This document shows positions 16,559 to 24,498 of a stretch of 64,000 nt of DNA, piece by piece (the first letter of the stretch is position 1; each line of letters starts with the position of its first letter). The notes under the pieces are model-generated. The model did not search any database. It saw nothing but the letters and a program-made list of their open reading frames with translations, and was not told the origin of the DNA. The DNA lies in assembly GCF_021233435.1 (NCBI RefSeq), contig NZ_CP089468.1, forward strand, positions 1,922,001 to 1,986,000, read 5' to 3'. The DNA comes from Halobacterium noricense (GTDB taxonomy: Archaea > Halobacteriota > Halobacteria > Halobacteriales > Halobacteriaceae). The position numbers were made by a program, and so were the translations under genes.

Positions 16559-17755
16559 CTATTCGAGGAGTTCGCGAGCGATGATGTTCTTCTGAATCTC
16601 GGTGGTGCCCTCGTAGATTTGGGTGATCTTGGCGTCGCGGTAGAACCGCTCGACGTCGAAGTCGTTGACGTAGCCGGCACCGCCGTGAATCTGGACGGCT
16701 TCGTCGGCGACCTCGACGGCGACTCGCGAGGCGAACTCCTTGGCCATCGACGCGAGCGCGGTGAGCTGGTCGTCCTCGTGCTCGACGCTCCACGCGGACT
16801 TTCGCGTGAGCGTGCGCGCGGCCTCGGTCTGCGTGTGCATCTCCGCGAGCTTGTGTTCGATGGCCTGGAAGTCGCTGATGGGGCGGCCGAACTGCTCGCG
16901 CTCCTGGGCGTACTCCAAGGCGCGTTCGGCGGCACCCTTCGCGATGCCGACGCCCTGCGCGGCGACCATCGTGCGCGTCTCGTCGAAGAACTGCATCAAC
17001 TGGAGGAACCCCCCGCCCTCCGTTCCAATCAGATTCTCCTCGGGAACGCGCACGTCGTCGAACATGAGTTCCGCCGTGTCGCTGGCTCGAATGCCGAGCT
17101 TCCCCGTGATTTTGTCCGCTTCGAAGCCGTCGCGGTCGGCCTCCACGACGATTTGGCTGAAGCCGTTGTATCGGCCGCTCGCGTCGGGGTCGGTCTGACA
17201 GAGCACGACGTAGAAGTCGCCCACGGAGCCGTTCGTAATCCACATCTTGTTGCCGTTGATGACGAACTCGTCTCCATTCTTCTCCGCCTCAGGCGGCGAA
17301 GAGCTCGCCGAGCTTTGCTCGGCGGTGTCGCGTTCGGCGCGCGTGGAGACGCTGGAGACGTCGGAGCCGGTGTCGGGTTCGCTGATGGCCGACCCCATGA
17401 TGGCGTCGCCGGACGCGACGTCCGGGAGCCAGCGCTCCTTCTGGTCCTCGGTGCCGAACTCGATGATGGATTCCGCACCGAAGCCCGCGCTGGACACGCA
17501 GAGCCCGATTCCGGGGTCGGCGGCGAACAGCTCCTCGGTGATGAGCGCGGCCTCGACGGGCGAGTAGCCCGCGCCGCCGTAGTCGAGCGGAATCGTCGGC
17601 CCGAGCAGGCCGGCTTTCGCAGCCTCGTCCATGACCTCGTAGGGGTACTTCTCCTGTTCGTCGTACTCGGAGGCTACCGGTCGGATTTCGTTCTCCGCGA
17701 ACCGGCGGACCTCCTCCCGAATCGCCTGCTGCTCGTCGGTCAACCCGAAGTCCAT
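16559..17755 (-). CDS. Acyl-CoA dehydrogenase
   Basis: The 398-aa FAD enzyme catalyses alpha,beta-dehydrogenation of an acyl-CoA, passing electrons to ETF. Motifs are complete: [13 protein letters not shown] (FAD binding), [61 protein letters not shown] and the catalytic-region end [17 protein letters not shown]. The start ATG at 17755 gives the standard [10 protein letters not shown]. An unusual insertion of about 16 residues, low-complexity Ser/Pro/Glu, sits after STRAERD and is encoded by two adjacent DNA hairpins (17284-17324). The chain length specificity cannot be told. Confidence 0.93.
   Translation of the reverse strand: MDFGLTDEQQAIREEVRRFAENEIRPVASEYDEQEKYPYEVMDEAAKAGLLGPTIPLDYGGAGYSPVEAALITEELFAADPGIGLCVSSAGFGAESIIEFGTEDQKERWLPDVASGDAIMGSAISEPDTGSDVSSVSTRAERDTAEQSSASSSPPEAEKNGDEFVINGNKMWITNGSVGDFYVVLCQTDPDASGRYNGFSQIVVEADRDGFEADKITGKLGIRASDTAELMFDDVRVPEENLIGTEGGGFLQLMQFFDETRTMVAAQGVGIAKGAAERALEYAQEREQFGRPISDFQAIEHKLAEMHTQTEAARTLTRKSAWSVEHEDDQLTALASMAKEFASRVAVEVADEAVQIHGGAGYVNDFDVERFYRDAKITQIYEGTTEIQKNIIARELLE
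17284..17324. repeat. In-frame palindromic insert inside the acyl-CoA dehydrogenase gene
   Basis: Two hairpins lie side by side within the coding sequence: CCGCC-TCA-GGCGG (17284-17296) and CGCCGAGC-TTT-GCTCGGCG (17306-17324). They code for most of the extra low-complexity residues that typical family members lack, so they look like a small palindromic element tolerated in frame in a surface loop. Confidence 0.55.
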
Positions 17756-17878
17756 GTGGGGGTGTACCGAACACCGGAACAAAAGCGCTCGTAAACCGCT
17801 GACAATCCCCACGGAGTTCTTCGGTGGGCGCGCGGGCCGGCCCAACCGCTTTTGTCGGGAACTGTCGAAGCCACGGGT

Positions 17879-18880
17879 ATGGCCGACGTGGACCCCAGTG
17901 AGGTCGGGCGGACGCCGCTGGTCGAACTCGACGCCGGGGTCGCGCCGACGGTGTACGGGAAAGCCGAGTGGTTCAACCTCGGCTCGCTGGCCCACGGCGG
18001 CGGGTCGGTGAAGACCCGCATCGGGAAGGCGATGCTGGACGCCGCGGCCGCGCGCGGCGACCTCAGCCCCGACCGCACGATCATCGAGGCATCCAGCGGG
18101 AACACGGGTGCAGCCGTCGCGCGCATCGGCGCTGCGATGGGCCACGACGTGGAAATCGTCTTGCCCGACGACGCCGGCCGTGGGAAGGTCGCCGCCATTC
18201 GGGACGCCGGCGCACAACTCCGGTTCGTGGACGCCGAGAAGGGATACGACGAGTTCGTCGCCGGCTGCCGGCGGCTCGTCGACGAACGCCCCGACGAGTA
18301 CGTCTACCCGAACCAGTACCAGAATCCCGCGAACCCCGGGGTCCACGCGGGCACGACCGGCCCCGAAATCTGGGCGCAGACCGACCGCGAGGTGACACAC
18401 TTCGTCGCGGGCGCGGGCACCGGCGGCACGCTCGTCGGCGTGAGCCACGCACTCCGTCCGCGCGGCGTGCATGTCCACGGCTACGAGCCGCCCGAGACGG
18501 ACCACGACATCCCGGGGCTGAAGCACATGCACGGCCCCGAGACGTTCGTCCCGGAAACCTACGAATTCGACGCGCTCGACGCCCGCGAGTATGTGGACAC
18601 GGACACGGCTTACGAGTACGTGCGGCGGCTCCGACGCCGCCACGCCGACACCGACGTCCGGATTCGGGACCCCGGCCAGTGGTCCCGCGAGTTCGTCCGG
18701 TCGGAACTCCGCGTGAACGGCGAGGTCCTCGTCGGCCCCTCCACGGGTGGCGCGCTCGCGCTGGTCGACCGACTGGCGACCCGGGGCACGCTCAGCGCGG
18801 ACGACGTGGTCGTCGTGCCGCTACCCGACCGCGGCGACCGGTATCCGGACCGCAACCCGTACGCCGATTACGTCGACTAG
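17879..18880 (+). CDS. PLP-dependent cysteine synthase-family protein
   Basis: A 333-aa fold-type II PLP enzyme, likely O-acetylserine/O-phosphoserine sulfhydrylase-like. The PLP lysine lies in [13 protein letters not shown] (canonical SVKDR, here SVKTR), the substrate loop is [12 protein letters not shown], the phosphate-binding glycine loop is [10 protein letters not shown], and the C-terminal region has [12 protein letters not shown]. The replacement of Asp by Thr after the lysine and the shortened C-terminus mean the exact substrate is uncertain; cystathionine beta-synthase-like activity is possible. The ATG at 17879 is preferred over an upstream TTG at 17852. Confidence 0.85.
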   Translation: MADVDPSEVGRTPLVELDAGVAPTVYGKAEWFNLGSLAHGGGSVKTRIGKAMLDAAAARGDLSPDRTIIEASSGNTGAAVARIGAAMGHDVEIVLPDDAGRGKVAAIRDAGAQLRFVDAEKGYDEFVAGCRRLVDERPDEYVYPNQYQNPANPGVHAGTTGPEIWAQTDREVTHFVAGAGTGGTLVGVSHALRPRGVHVHGYEPPETDHDIPGLKHMHGPETFVPETYEFDALDAREYVDTDTAYEYVRRLRRRHADTDVRIRDPGQWSREFVRSELRVNGEVLVGPSTGGALALVDRLATRGTLSADDVVVVPLPDRGDRYPDRNPYADYVD

Positions 18881-18894
18881 TTGGATGCCCAACT
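18879..18894. promoter_or_regulatory. Inverted repeat upstream of sod
   Basis: AGTTGG-ATGC-CCAACT is a perfect 6-bp inverted repeat followed by AAAAC, overlapping the last base pairs of the cysteine synthase-like gene and about 55 nt before the superoxide dismutase ATG. It could be an operator for sod or a terminator of the gene before it. Confidence 0.35.
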
Positions 18895-18948
18895 AAAACG
18901 CGCTTCCGGAAACCACCAAGAGGCACCGGCACGTTGGGGTTAATTGGA

Positions 18949-19551
18949 ATGACTGACTACGAACTGCCGCCGCTTCCGTACGACTACGACGCACTCGAAC
19001 CGCACGTCTCCGAGCAGGTGCTGACGTGGCATCACGACACGCACCACCAGGGCTACGTCAACGGCTGGAACAGCGCCGAGGAAACCCTCGAAGCGGCTCG
19101 CGAAGAGGGCAACTTCTCCTCCTCCGCCGGTGCCATCGGCGACGTCACGCACAACGGCTCCGGTCACATCCTCCACGACCTGTTCTGGCAGTCCATGAGC
19201 CCCGAGGGCGGCGACGAGCCCGAGGGCGACCTGCGAGCCCGCATCGAGGAGGACTTCGGCTCCTACGAGGCCTGGGAGGGCGAGTTCCGCGCGGCCGCCT
19301 CCGCGGCGGGTGGCTGGGCGCTGCTGGTCTACGACAGCCACTCCGAGCAGCTGCGCAACGTCGTCGTCGACAAGCACGACAAGGGCGCGCTCTGGGGTTC
19401 GCACCCGATTCTGGCCCTCGACGTCTGGGAGCACTCCTACTACTACGACTACGGTCCCGCCCGCGGCGACTTCGTCGACAACTTCTTCGACGTCGTCGAC
19501 TGGGAGGAGCCCGCAGCGCGCTACGCGGACCTCGTCGAGAAGTTCGAGTAA
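18949..19551 (+). CDS. sod: Superoxide dismutase (Mn/Fe family)
   Basis: The 200-aa cytoplasmic enzyme dismutates superoxide. Metal ligands are visible in LTWHHDTHHQGYV (first His), GHILHDLFW (second His) and ALDVWEHSYYYDYG (Asp and third His). The glycine-rich SAAGGWALLV core is present. The ATG at 18949 gives the familiar MTDYELPPLPYDYDALEP start. The halophilic members are generally Mn-dependent, which cannot be proved here. It is a single gene with a terminator-like region after it. Confidence 0.96.
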   Translation: MTDYELPPLPYDYDALEPHVSEQVLTWHHDTHHQGYVNGWNSAEETLEAAREEGNFSSSAGAIGDVTHNGSGHILHDLFWQSMSPEGGDEPEGDLRARIEEDFGSYEAWEGEFRAAASAAGGWALLVYDSHSEQLRNVVVDKHDKGALWGSHPILALDVWEHSYYYDYGPARGDFVDNFFDVVDWEEPAARYADLVEKFE

Positions 19552-19691
19552 CCGCGCCACGCAACCGTCGGCCCTACCGCTCGGCATCCGGGTCGTTTGC
19601 CGGCCCACCCCTGAAGGCTTTTATCCGTTCCCCGTTTCGGCTCGTGCGATGCTCTCCAAACGCCGCTTTCTCGAATGAGTAGCTAGCGCAG

Positions 19692-20243
19692 TCACTCGTA
19701 GTCGCTGCCGCGCTCGGGCTCGCCGAGTTCGCGCCACGGCCGCACCGAGTGGACGCCGTACTGCTCGTCCAGCTCACGGGGCGTCTCGTTCTCCTCGGCG
19801 CCGAGGACGGCGATGCCCGCGATTTCCGCACCCGCGCGTTCGAGCAGGTCGAGCGCTGTCGTCATCTGGGCGGCGGTCTCCATCCAGTCGTCGACGAGCA
19901 GCACGCGGCTCCCCTCCGGGACCATCCGGACGTCCAGTTCGAGCGTCTTCTGTTCGCCCGTATAATCCACGAGGTCCCCGCTGATGCGGTGTTCGTCGGC
20001 GATGGGGAGTTTCCCGCCCTTGCGGACCGTGACGAACCCCGCGTCGAGTTCCCGCGCGAGCACCGCGCCCGGCACGAACCCGAGCGCGTCGATGCCCGCG
20101 ACCTGGTCGACGTCGTCGGGGTCGTAGGGGTCGAGGAGGTCGTCGACGAACGCCGCGAAGTCGTCGGCGTCAGTGAACAGCGCGGGGACGTTGTAGCGGT
20201 ACTCCGCGCTGCTGATTCGGTCCCGGTACGCCGGCCAGTCCAT
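19692..20243 (-). CDS. Purine-type phosphoribosyltransferase
   Basis: A 183-aa type I phosphoribosyltransferase. The PRPP-binding motif VLLVDDWMETAAQMTTAL is clear, and the flanking GIDALGFVPGAVLARELDAGFVTVRKGGKLP is the adenine/hypoxanthine PRTase pattern. In archaea this group is named adenine or hypoxanthine-guanine PRTase; its exact base is not decidable here. The protein probably works in purine salvage in the cytoplasm. Confidence 0.85.
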   Translation of the reverse strand: MDWPAYRDRISSAEYRYNVPALFTDADDFAAFVDDLLDPYDPDDVDQVAGIDALGFVPGAVLARELDAGFVTVRKGGKLPIADEHRISGDLVDYTGEQKTLELDVRMVPEGSRVLLVDDWMETAAQMTTALDLLERAGAEIAGIAVLGAEENETPRELDEQYGVHSVRPWRELGEPERGSDYE

Positions 20244-20309
20244 CAGTCGGGTCTACGGCGGCGAGCCCTTAGTCGGTTCGCTCGGCGCGACGCCGCGAGA
20301 AGGGGAGGG

Positions 20310-21320
20310 CTACCGGCGGTTCGACGGCGACGACGAGTTCCTCGCGCGCAGCGCGAACGGCGACAGCAGGCCGCCGCCGAGCGCGCCCGCGAACGCGAGC
20401 ACGCCGATGTCGGAGTTCGAGAGCCCGCCACCGCCGCCACCGCTGTTATTCGCGCCGCTGGCGCTCCCGACGACGACCGCGCCCTTCATCCCCATCGTCC
20501 GGTGGGGGTTGCAGTAGTACTTCGAGATGCCCTCGCTGTCGTACGTCCGGGTGAACGTGAACCCGGATTCGTTGGTGAGTTCGCTCTCGTAGCTGCCGTC
20601 CTCGGCGACGACGTTGTGAGTGCCGTTCACCCACTCGAAGGTCACTGTCGTGCCGGGGTCGACGCGGATGGCTGCGGGACCGAAGCCGTACGGGCCGTTG
20701 TTGGCTTCGACGCCGACTTCGACGGTGACCTCGGACTGGCCGGTCTTGTCGACGACGCCGTCGAAGTTGCTGACGCCCTCGAACCAGCCGCCGAAGTCGA
20801 CCTGCTGGCTGCCCGACCCGGAGTCCTCCGAGGACCCGCTGGAGGACGACGCGCCGACGTCGACGTCGCCGACGACGACGGCACCCTTCATCCCCATGGT
20901 CTTGTGCGGCGTACACGCGTACCGCGTTACGCCCTCTTCCTGGAACGTCCGGGTGAACGTGAACCCGGACTCGTCGGTGAGCTCGCTCTCGAAACTGCCG
21001 TCCTCGGCGACGACGTTGTGCGAGCCGGCAACCCACTTCCACGTCACCGTCGTCCCGGGGTCGACGCGAACCGCCGCGGGACCGAAGCCGAACGAGCCGT
21101 TGTTGGCTTCGACGCCGACCTCGACGGTGACCTCCGAATTTCCGGTCTTGTCGACGACGCCGTCGTAGTTCGACGTGTTCCCGAACCACGATTCGAGGTC
21201 GGCGTCCTGTGCGAGCGCGGAGCCGGTGAACGCCGCGCCCGTGGCTGCCGCCGCGCCCGCCGCAGCCGTCGTCTTCAGCACGCTGCGCCTCGTGACCGTG
21301 GGGGTGTCGTTGGGAGTCAT
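20310..21320 (-). CDS. Double-domain halocyanin (blue copper electron carrier)
   Basis: A 336-aa exported protein. The N-terminus has a Tat signal (RRSVLKTTAAAGAAAATGAA). Two nearly identical plastocyanin-like domains follow (about residues 40-150 and 175-285), each with the type 1 copper ligands: GSHNVV / GTHNVV (His), RYACTPHKTMGMK / KYYCNPHRTMGMK (Cys, His, Met). They are joined by a Ser/Gly linker, and a C-terminal Gly-rich linker plus hydrophobic helix (DIGVLAFAGALGGGLL) and a basic tail anchor it to the membrane. It starts 9 bp after the multicopper oxidase, so it is likely that enzyme's electron partner. Confidence 0.93.
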   Translation of the reverse strand: MTPNDTPTVTRRSVLKTTAAAGAAAATGAAFTGSALAQDADLESWFGNTSNYDGVVDKTGNSEVTVEVGVEANNGSFGFGPAAVRVDPGTTVTWKWVAGSHNVVAEDGSFESELTDESGFTFTRTFQEEGVTRYACTPHKTMGMKGAVVVGDVDVGASSSSGSSEDSGSGSQQVDFGGWFEGVSNFDGVVDKTGQSEVTVEVGVEANNGPYGFGPAAIRVDPGTTVTFEWVNGTHNVVAEDGSYESELTNESGFTFTRTYDSEGISKYYCNPHRTMGMKGAVVVGSASGANNSGGGGGGLSNSDIGVLAFAGALGGGLLSPFALRARNSSSPSNRR

Positions 21321-21329
21321 GGTCCTGGG

Positions 21330-22478
21330 TTACGCTTCGTAGCCCGCGTACTCCATCAGTTGGGCGAAGATATCCGTGTCCATCGCGTCCCGGTAGACGA
21401 TGCCCGAGAGCATGCCGCCAGGGTAGTACGAGCCGTTCATCACGTGGTTGACCTTGTGGCAGTGCATCAGGTAGATGCCGGGCTCGGCGTCCGCCTCGAA
21501 CTCGATGGTGTGGCGCTCGGCGGGCGCGATGTTCGTGATGTCCATCTCGTGCTGAGCAGCCTCGGGAATCTGCCCGCCGTCCTTCTCTATCCGCCGGAAG
21601 CGGTGGTTGTGGAGGTGCAGCGGGTGGTTCATGTAGCCGCCGTTGACGAAGTGGATGCGCACCGTGTCGCCCTGGTCGACGATGATGGGCGAGCCGTCCT
21701 CGGGGTGGAGCGTGCGCGGTGCGGCCTTCCCGTTGACCGTGAACACGTCCGGGCTGCGCGTGCGTGGACTGTAGGAGACGTCCTCGCCGGCCATCTTCCG
21801 GTTGAGCCGGGAGTCCCAGTCCTTGACGGTCATGAAGTACTCCTTGTCCGCCGGCTCGTACCCCTTCGGGTCGACACGGAAGATGCCGTACATCCCCATG
21901 TCGATGTGGCGGTGGGTCTGGTAGTGGCAGTGGTAGACGTGCGTGCCGGGGACGTTGGCGGGAATCGTGTACGTGTGTTTCTCGCCGGGGTCGATGCGGA
22001 TGCCCGTGGTCGTCGGGACGCCGTCGTCCTTCCAGGCTTTCTGCGTGCCGTGGAAGTGGAGGGTGTGCGGGCGCTTGCCCTCGGTATTGTCGAGCGTGAC
22101 CTCGATGTCCTGGCCTTCCTCCGTCCGGACGATGGGACCGGGGACGCTCGGGTCGCCGTCCTCGGTGGCGAACGCCCACACGCGGGGGAGTTCGACGGGG
22201 CCGCCCATCGAGTCGAGGGGGTGGGCCTGGTGGACCGCCGGCACGCTCTTCAGCGTCACCTGATTGCCCTGTTCGGTCGCGTCGACGACCTCCGGCGGGC
22301 TCGTCGTCGGGAGGTTCGACTGCGAGGCCTGCTGGCTAGGGGTCGTGTTCGTCACGCCGGAGCCCTGTTCGGCGGGAGCGGTACAGCCGGCGAGCGCGGC
22401 GACGCCGGTGCCGCCCGTCGCTGCGACGAACTCGCGCCGCGAGATGCCGTAACCGGGTGCGCCAATACGGTCACTCAT
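21330..22478 (-). CDS. Two-domain multicopper oxidase, denitrification-associated
   Basis: A 382-aa exported protein with a Tat-type signal (SRREFVAATGGTGVAALAGC) that ends in a lipobox-like Cys. Two cupredoxin domains are present. Domain 1 has HTLHFHG and HVYHCHYQTHRHIDMGM; domain 2 has HPLHLHNHRF and YLMHCHKVNH. Both domains therefore carry His-Cys-His and an HxH motif, unlike the true NirK at 28747, so this is a two-domain laccase-like or small multicopper oxidase rather than a classical nitrite reductase. Its own substrate is not evident. It forms an operon with the double halocyanin and has two kinds of palindromes upstream. Confidence 0.85.
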   Translation of the reverse strand: MSDRIGAPGYGISRREFVAATGGTGVAALAGCTAPAEQGSGVTNTTPSQQASQSNLPTTSPPEVVDATEQGNQVTLKSVPAVHQAHPLDSMGGPVELPRVWAFATEDGDPSVPGPIVRTEEGQDIEVTLDNTEGKRPHTLHFHGTQKAWKDDGVPTTTGIRIDPGEKHTYTIPANVPGTHVYHCHYQTHRHIDMGMYGIFRVDPKGYEPADKEYFMTVKDWDSRLNRKMAGEDVSYSPRTRSPDVFTVNGKAAPRTLHPEDGSPIIVDQGDTVRIHFVNGGYMNHPLHLHNHRFRRIEKDGGQIPEAAQHEMDITNIAPAERHTIEFEADAEPGIYLMHCHKVNHVMNGSYYPGGMLSGIVYRDAMDTDIFAQLMEYAGYEA

Positions 22479-22525
22479 GGGTACACCTCAGCGTAGACGG
22501 TCCCCGGTAAAGCCCGGGTCGGTGA

Positions 22526-22541
22526 TTCCCGGGACCGGGAA
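22526..22541. promoter_or_regulatory. TTCCCGG-GA-CCGGGAA palindrome upstream of the multicopper oxidase
   Basis: A perfect 7-bp inverted repeat with a 2-nt spacer, 47 nt from the multicopper oxidase ATG. It resembles the neighbouring GTTCCC/GGGAAC repeat but has different spacing. Confidence 0.45.
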
Positions 22542-22544
22542 ACG

Positions 22545-22563
22545 GTTCCCAGTTCGTGGGAAC
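22545..22563. promoter_or_regulatory. GTTCCC-N7-GGGAAC repeat, copy 1
   Basis: GTTCCCAGTTCGTGGGAAC lies between the multicopper oxidase and the small HTH gene. An almost identical 19-bp repeat (GTTCCCAGTCTTCGGGAAC) precedes the candidate RiPP operon at 24176, which argues for one common regulator. Confidence 0.55.
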
Positions 22564-22567
22564 GCGG

Positions 22568-22579
22568 CGAACATGTTCG
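22568..22579. promoter_or_regulatory. NarO-like palindrome between multicopper oxidase and HTH gene
   Basis: CGAACATGTTCG is a perfect 12-bp palindrome. It lies 89 nt from the multicopper oxidase ATG (minus) and 39 nt from the HTH gene ATG (plus), so it can serve both divergent genes. Confidence 0.65.
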
Positions 22580-22618
22580 GCCGTCGGCCTACCCTCGTCG
22601 CGGCCCGAGTAGTCGGTG

Positions 22619-22987
22619 ATGCAGACCAACGTCGACCAGACGGACTCCGACGCGCGGCTCCGCGGCCCCTTCGAAGCCGTCGAGGAAACCGACCCCGCGG
22701 CCGTCCTCGACGCGCTCACGGACCCACTCTGTCGGCGCGTCCTCGGCTGCGCCCGCGAGCCCGTGACCGCCAGCGAAGTCGCCGACGCCGCGGACCTCTC
22801 GCTGTCCTCGACGTACCGGAAACTCCACACGCTCTCGGACGCTGGCCTCCTGGAAACTCAGACCGAGCTCCGGGAAGACGGCTACCACACGACCCGCTAC
22901 CGGGCGACGCTCGAAGAAGCGACCATCCGGCTCGGCGAGGACAACGACATCCACGTCTCCCTCGCCCACACCGACGAACGAGAATAG
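22619..22987 (+). CDS. Small winged-helix transcriptional regulator
   Basis: A 122-aa protein of the ArsR-like/haloarchaeal winged-helix type: VLDALTDPLCRRVLGCAREPVTASEVADAADLSLSSTYRKLHTL (HTH) then SDAGLLETQTELREDGYHTTRYRA (wing). No effector domain follows, and only one Cys is in the HTH. It is divergent from the multicopper oxidase and has a NarO-like palindrome 39 nt before the ATG, so it is probably induced under the same conditions and may regulate this locus. A GTG three bases earlier than the ATG is an alternative start. It abuts the convergent radical SAM gene with no gap. Confidence 0.85.
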   Translation: MQTNVDQTDSDARLRGPFEAVEETDPAAVLDALTDPLCRRVLGCAREPVTASEVADAADLSLSSTYRKLHTLSDAGLLETQTELREDGYHTTRYRATLEEATIRLGEDNDIHVSLAHTDERE

Positions 22988-24070
22988 CTAGTCGTCTGCC
23001 GGATTCGCCTGCCGGTCGGGTAGCGGCCCGTCGTATCCGTCCGGGACGTACGGACACAGCGGGTCGCTCGCCATCGGGTCGCCGGTCACCGCGTACGCCC
23101 GCGACCGGCTGCCGCCGCAGACGTGGCGGAACGAGCACGCGCCACACTTCCCCTGGAGGTCGTCTTTTCGTCGGAGCGTCTCGAAGAGGTCGCTGTTCCG
23201 GTAGACGTCCACGACGGACTGCTCGCGGACGTTCCCCCCGGACTCGGGGAGGAATCCCGAGGGGTAGACCTCGCCAGTGTGGCTGACGAACGCGAACCCG
23301 TCGCCGGCGGTGATGCCGCCACGTCGCCGTGGGCCGCTCCCGCCGCGTTCCTGTGCTGCTTGGGCGCGAACGCGACGGAAGTGCGGGGCTTCCGTGGTCT
23401 TCACGCCGAACCCCTCCTCGCGGGCGGTCTCGTCGAGGAACGCCATCACGGCCTCGGCGCGTCCCGGCGAAATCGGGTCGAGGACGCGGCCGCGACCGAC
23501 GGGCACGAGGAAGAACACGCTCCACAGCACCGTGCCCAACTCCCGGACGAGGTCACGGATGGCCGGCAAGTCGTCGACGGTCTGTTCGCAGACCGTCGTG
23601 TTGACTTGCAGCGGCACACCCGCCTCGCGGGCGTCGCGTGCTGCGCGGACGGTTTCCTCGAAGCTCCCGGTTTCCCCACGGAACGAATCGTGTGATTCCG
23701 GCGTCGCGCCGTCGATGCTGACGGCGAACTGTTTCACGCCAGCGTCCGCGAGCGCCTGGACGGCCTCCGTGGAGAGCGAGCGCGTCCCGCTCGGAGTGAC
23801 CGTCATGCGGAGGCCGATGTCCGTGCCGTACTCGACGAACTCGACGGTGTCCTCCCGCGCGAGCGGGTCGCCCCCGGAGAGCACGACGAGCTGGCCGTCG
23901 CCGAAGCGACGGACGTCGTCGAGCAGTGCCTTCCCCTCCGCTGTGGTGAGCTCGTCCGGGTGGCGATTCGGCGTCGCGTCGGCCCGACAGTGCTCGCACG
24001 CGAGCTCGCACGCCTGCGTCACTTCCCAGATGAGCACGAACGGGCGTTCGTCGGTGTCTACTGGCGTCAT
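22988..24070 (-). CDS. Radical SAM/SPASM enzyme (TIGR04053-like)
   Basis: A 360-aa radical SAM protein. The SAM [4Fe-4S] motif is CELACEHC with Cys21, Cys25 and Cys28, followed by VVLSGGDPLARED and SIDGATPESHDSFRG. The C-terminus has a SPASM-type auxiliary cluster region (GKCGACSFRHVCGGSRSRAYAVTGDPM...DPLCPY). The family resembles haem-d1/NirJ- and AhbC/D-type enzymes and peptide-modifying SPASM enzymes; from memory it fits TIGR04053. Its placement beside the denitrification genes fits either anaerobic haem synthesis or peptide modification. The candidate RiPP operon is divergent from it. Confidence 0.85.
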   Translation of the reverse strand: MTPVDTDERPFVLIWEVTQACELACEHCRADATPNRHPDELTTAEGKALLDDVRRFGDGQLVVLSGGDPLAREDTVEFVEYGTDIGLRMTVTPSGTRSLSTEAVQALADAGVKQFAVSIDGATPESHDSFRGETGSFEETVRAARDAREAGVPLQVNTTVCEQTVDDLPAIRDLVRELGTVLWSVFFLVPVGRGRVLDPISPGRAEAVMAFLDETAREEGFGVKTTEAPHFRRVRAQAAQERGGSGPRRRGGITAGDGFAFVSHTGEVYPSGFLPESGGNVREQSVVDVYRNSDLFETLRRKDDLQGKCGACSFRHVCGGSRSRAYAVTGDPMASDPLCPYVPDGYDGPLPDRQANPADD

Positions 24071-24175
24071 CGGTACAATCGAGGCGGCGATTGGGCAGGT
24101 GACAGGCTAGGTCCCAGCACGGTGATGCCGCCTCACGTGGAGCGACGGCCGGCAAGGACTTTGTTCGGCGTGTCG

Positions 24176-24194
24176 GTTCCCAGTCTTCGGGAAC
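24176..24194. promoter_or_regulatory. GTTCCC-N7-GGGAAC repeat, copy 2
   Basis: GTTCCCAGTCTTCGGGAAC ends 40 nt before the ATG of the small candidate RiPP gene, the position where activators bind in leaderless haloarchaeal promoters. It is near-identical to the repeat at 22545. Confidence 0.55.
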
Positions 24195-24234
24195 GTCCGT
24201 GGGCACCTTTTGCACGGAAGCGCTAGCCGGCGAC

Positions 24235-24498
24235 ATGGACCCAGAGAACCGAACGCGGGTGCGCGACGCGCCGCGGTCGGCGACCGGCCGCGAGTGGGAG
24301 GTGTTCGTGCGCGAGGACGCCGACGGCGCGCTGAAGCACGTCGGCAGCGTCACCGCGGGCGACGCCGACGCCGCCCACGACCGCGCCGACGACCTGTTCG
24401 GCTGGACCGCGCGCGACGTCTGGCTCTGTCCCGCCGACGAGACGCGCCGGTACACCGCGCACACGCCCGGCGAGCCCGCGGGAGGTGAGTCGGCGTGA
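24235..24498 (+). CDS. Small candidate radical-SAM-modified peptide (Htur_1727-like)
   Basis: An 87-aa soluble acidic protein. Its core, SATGREWEVFVREDADGALKHVGSV...DDLFGWTARDVWLCPADETRRY, agrees with what I recall of the haloarchaeal family named Htur_1727, proposed as a peptide substrate of a radical SAM/SPASM enzyme. The gene overlaps the start of the next radical SAM gene (GTGA), so the two are translationally coupled. The ATG at 24235 was chosen because the upstream in-frame GTG at 24199 falls inside the promoter region. That it is a RiPP precursor is inference from context. Confidence 0.7.
   Translation: MDPENRTRVRDAPRSATGREWEVFVREDADGALKHVGSVTAGDADAAHDRADDLFGWTARDVWLCPADETRRYTAHTPGEPAGGESA

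Noticed and set aside
17740..17760. A frameshift near the start of the acyl-CoA dehydrogenase gene
   Set aside because: An initial count suggested a length not divisible by three; recounting the codons from the conserved N-terminus gives an intact frame starting at 17755.
24160..24170. TTGTTCGG as a further NarO-like site before the candidate RiPP gene
   Set aside because: Only one half-site is present; the left arm does not match CGAAC at the right distance.
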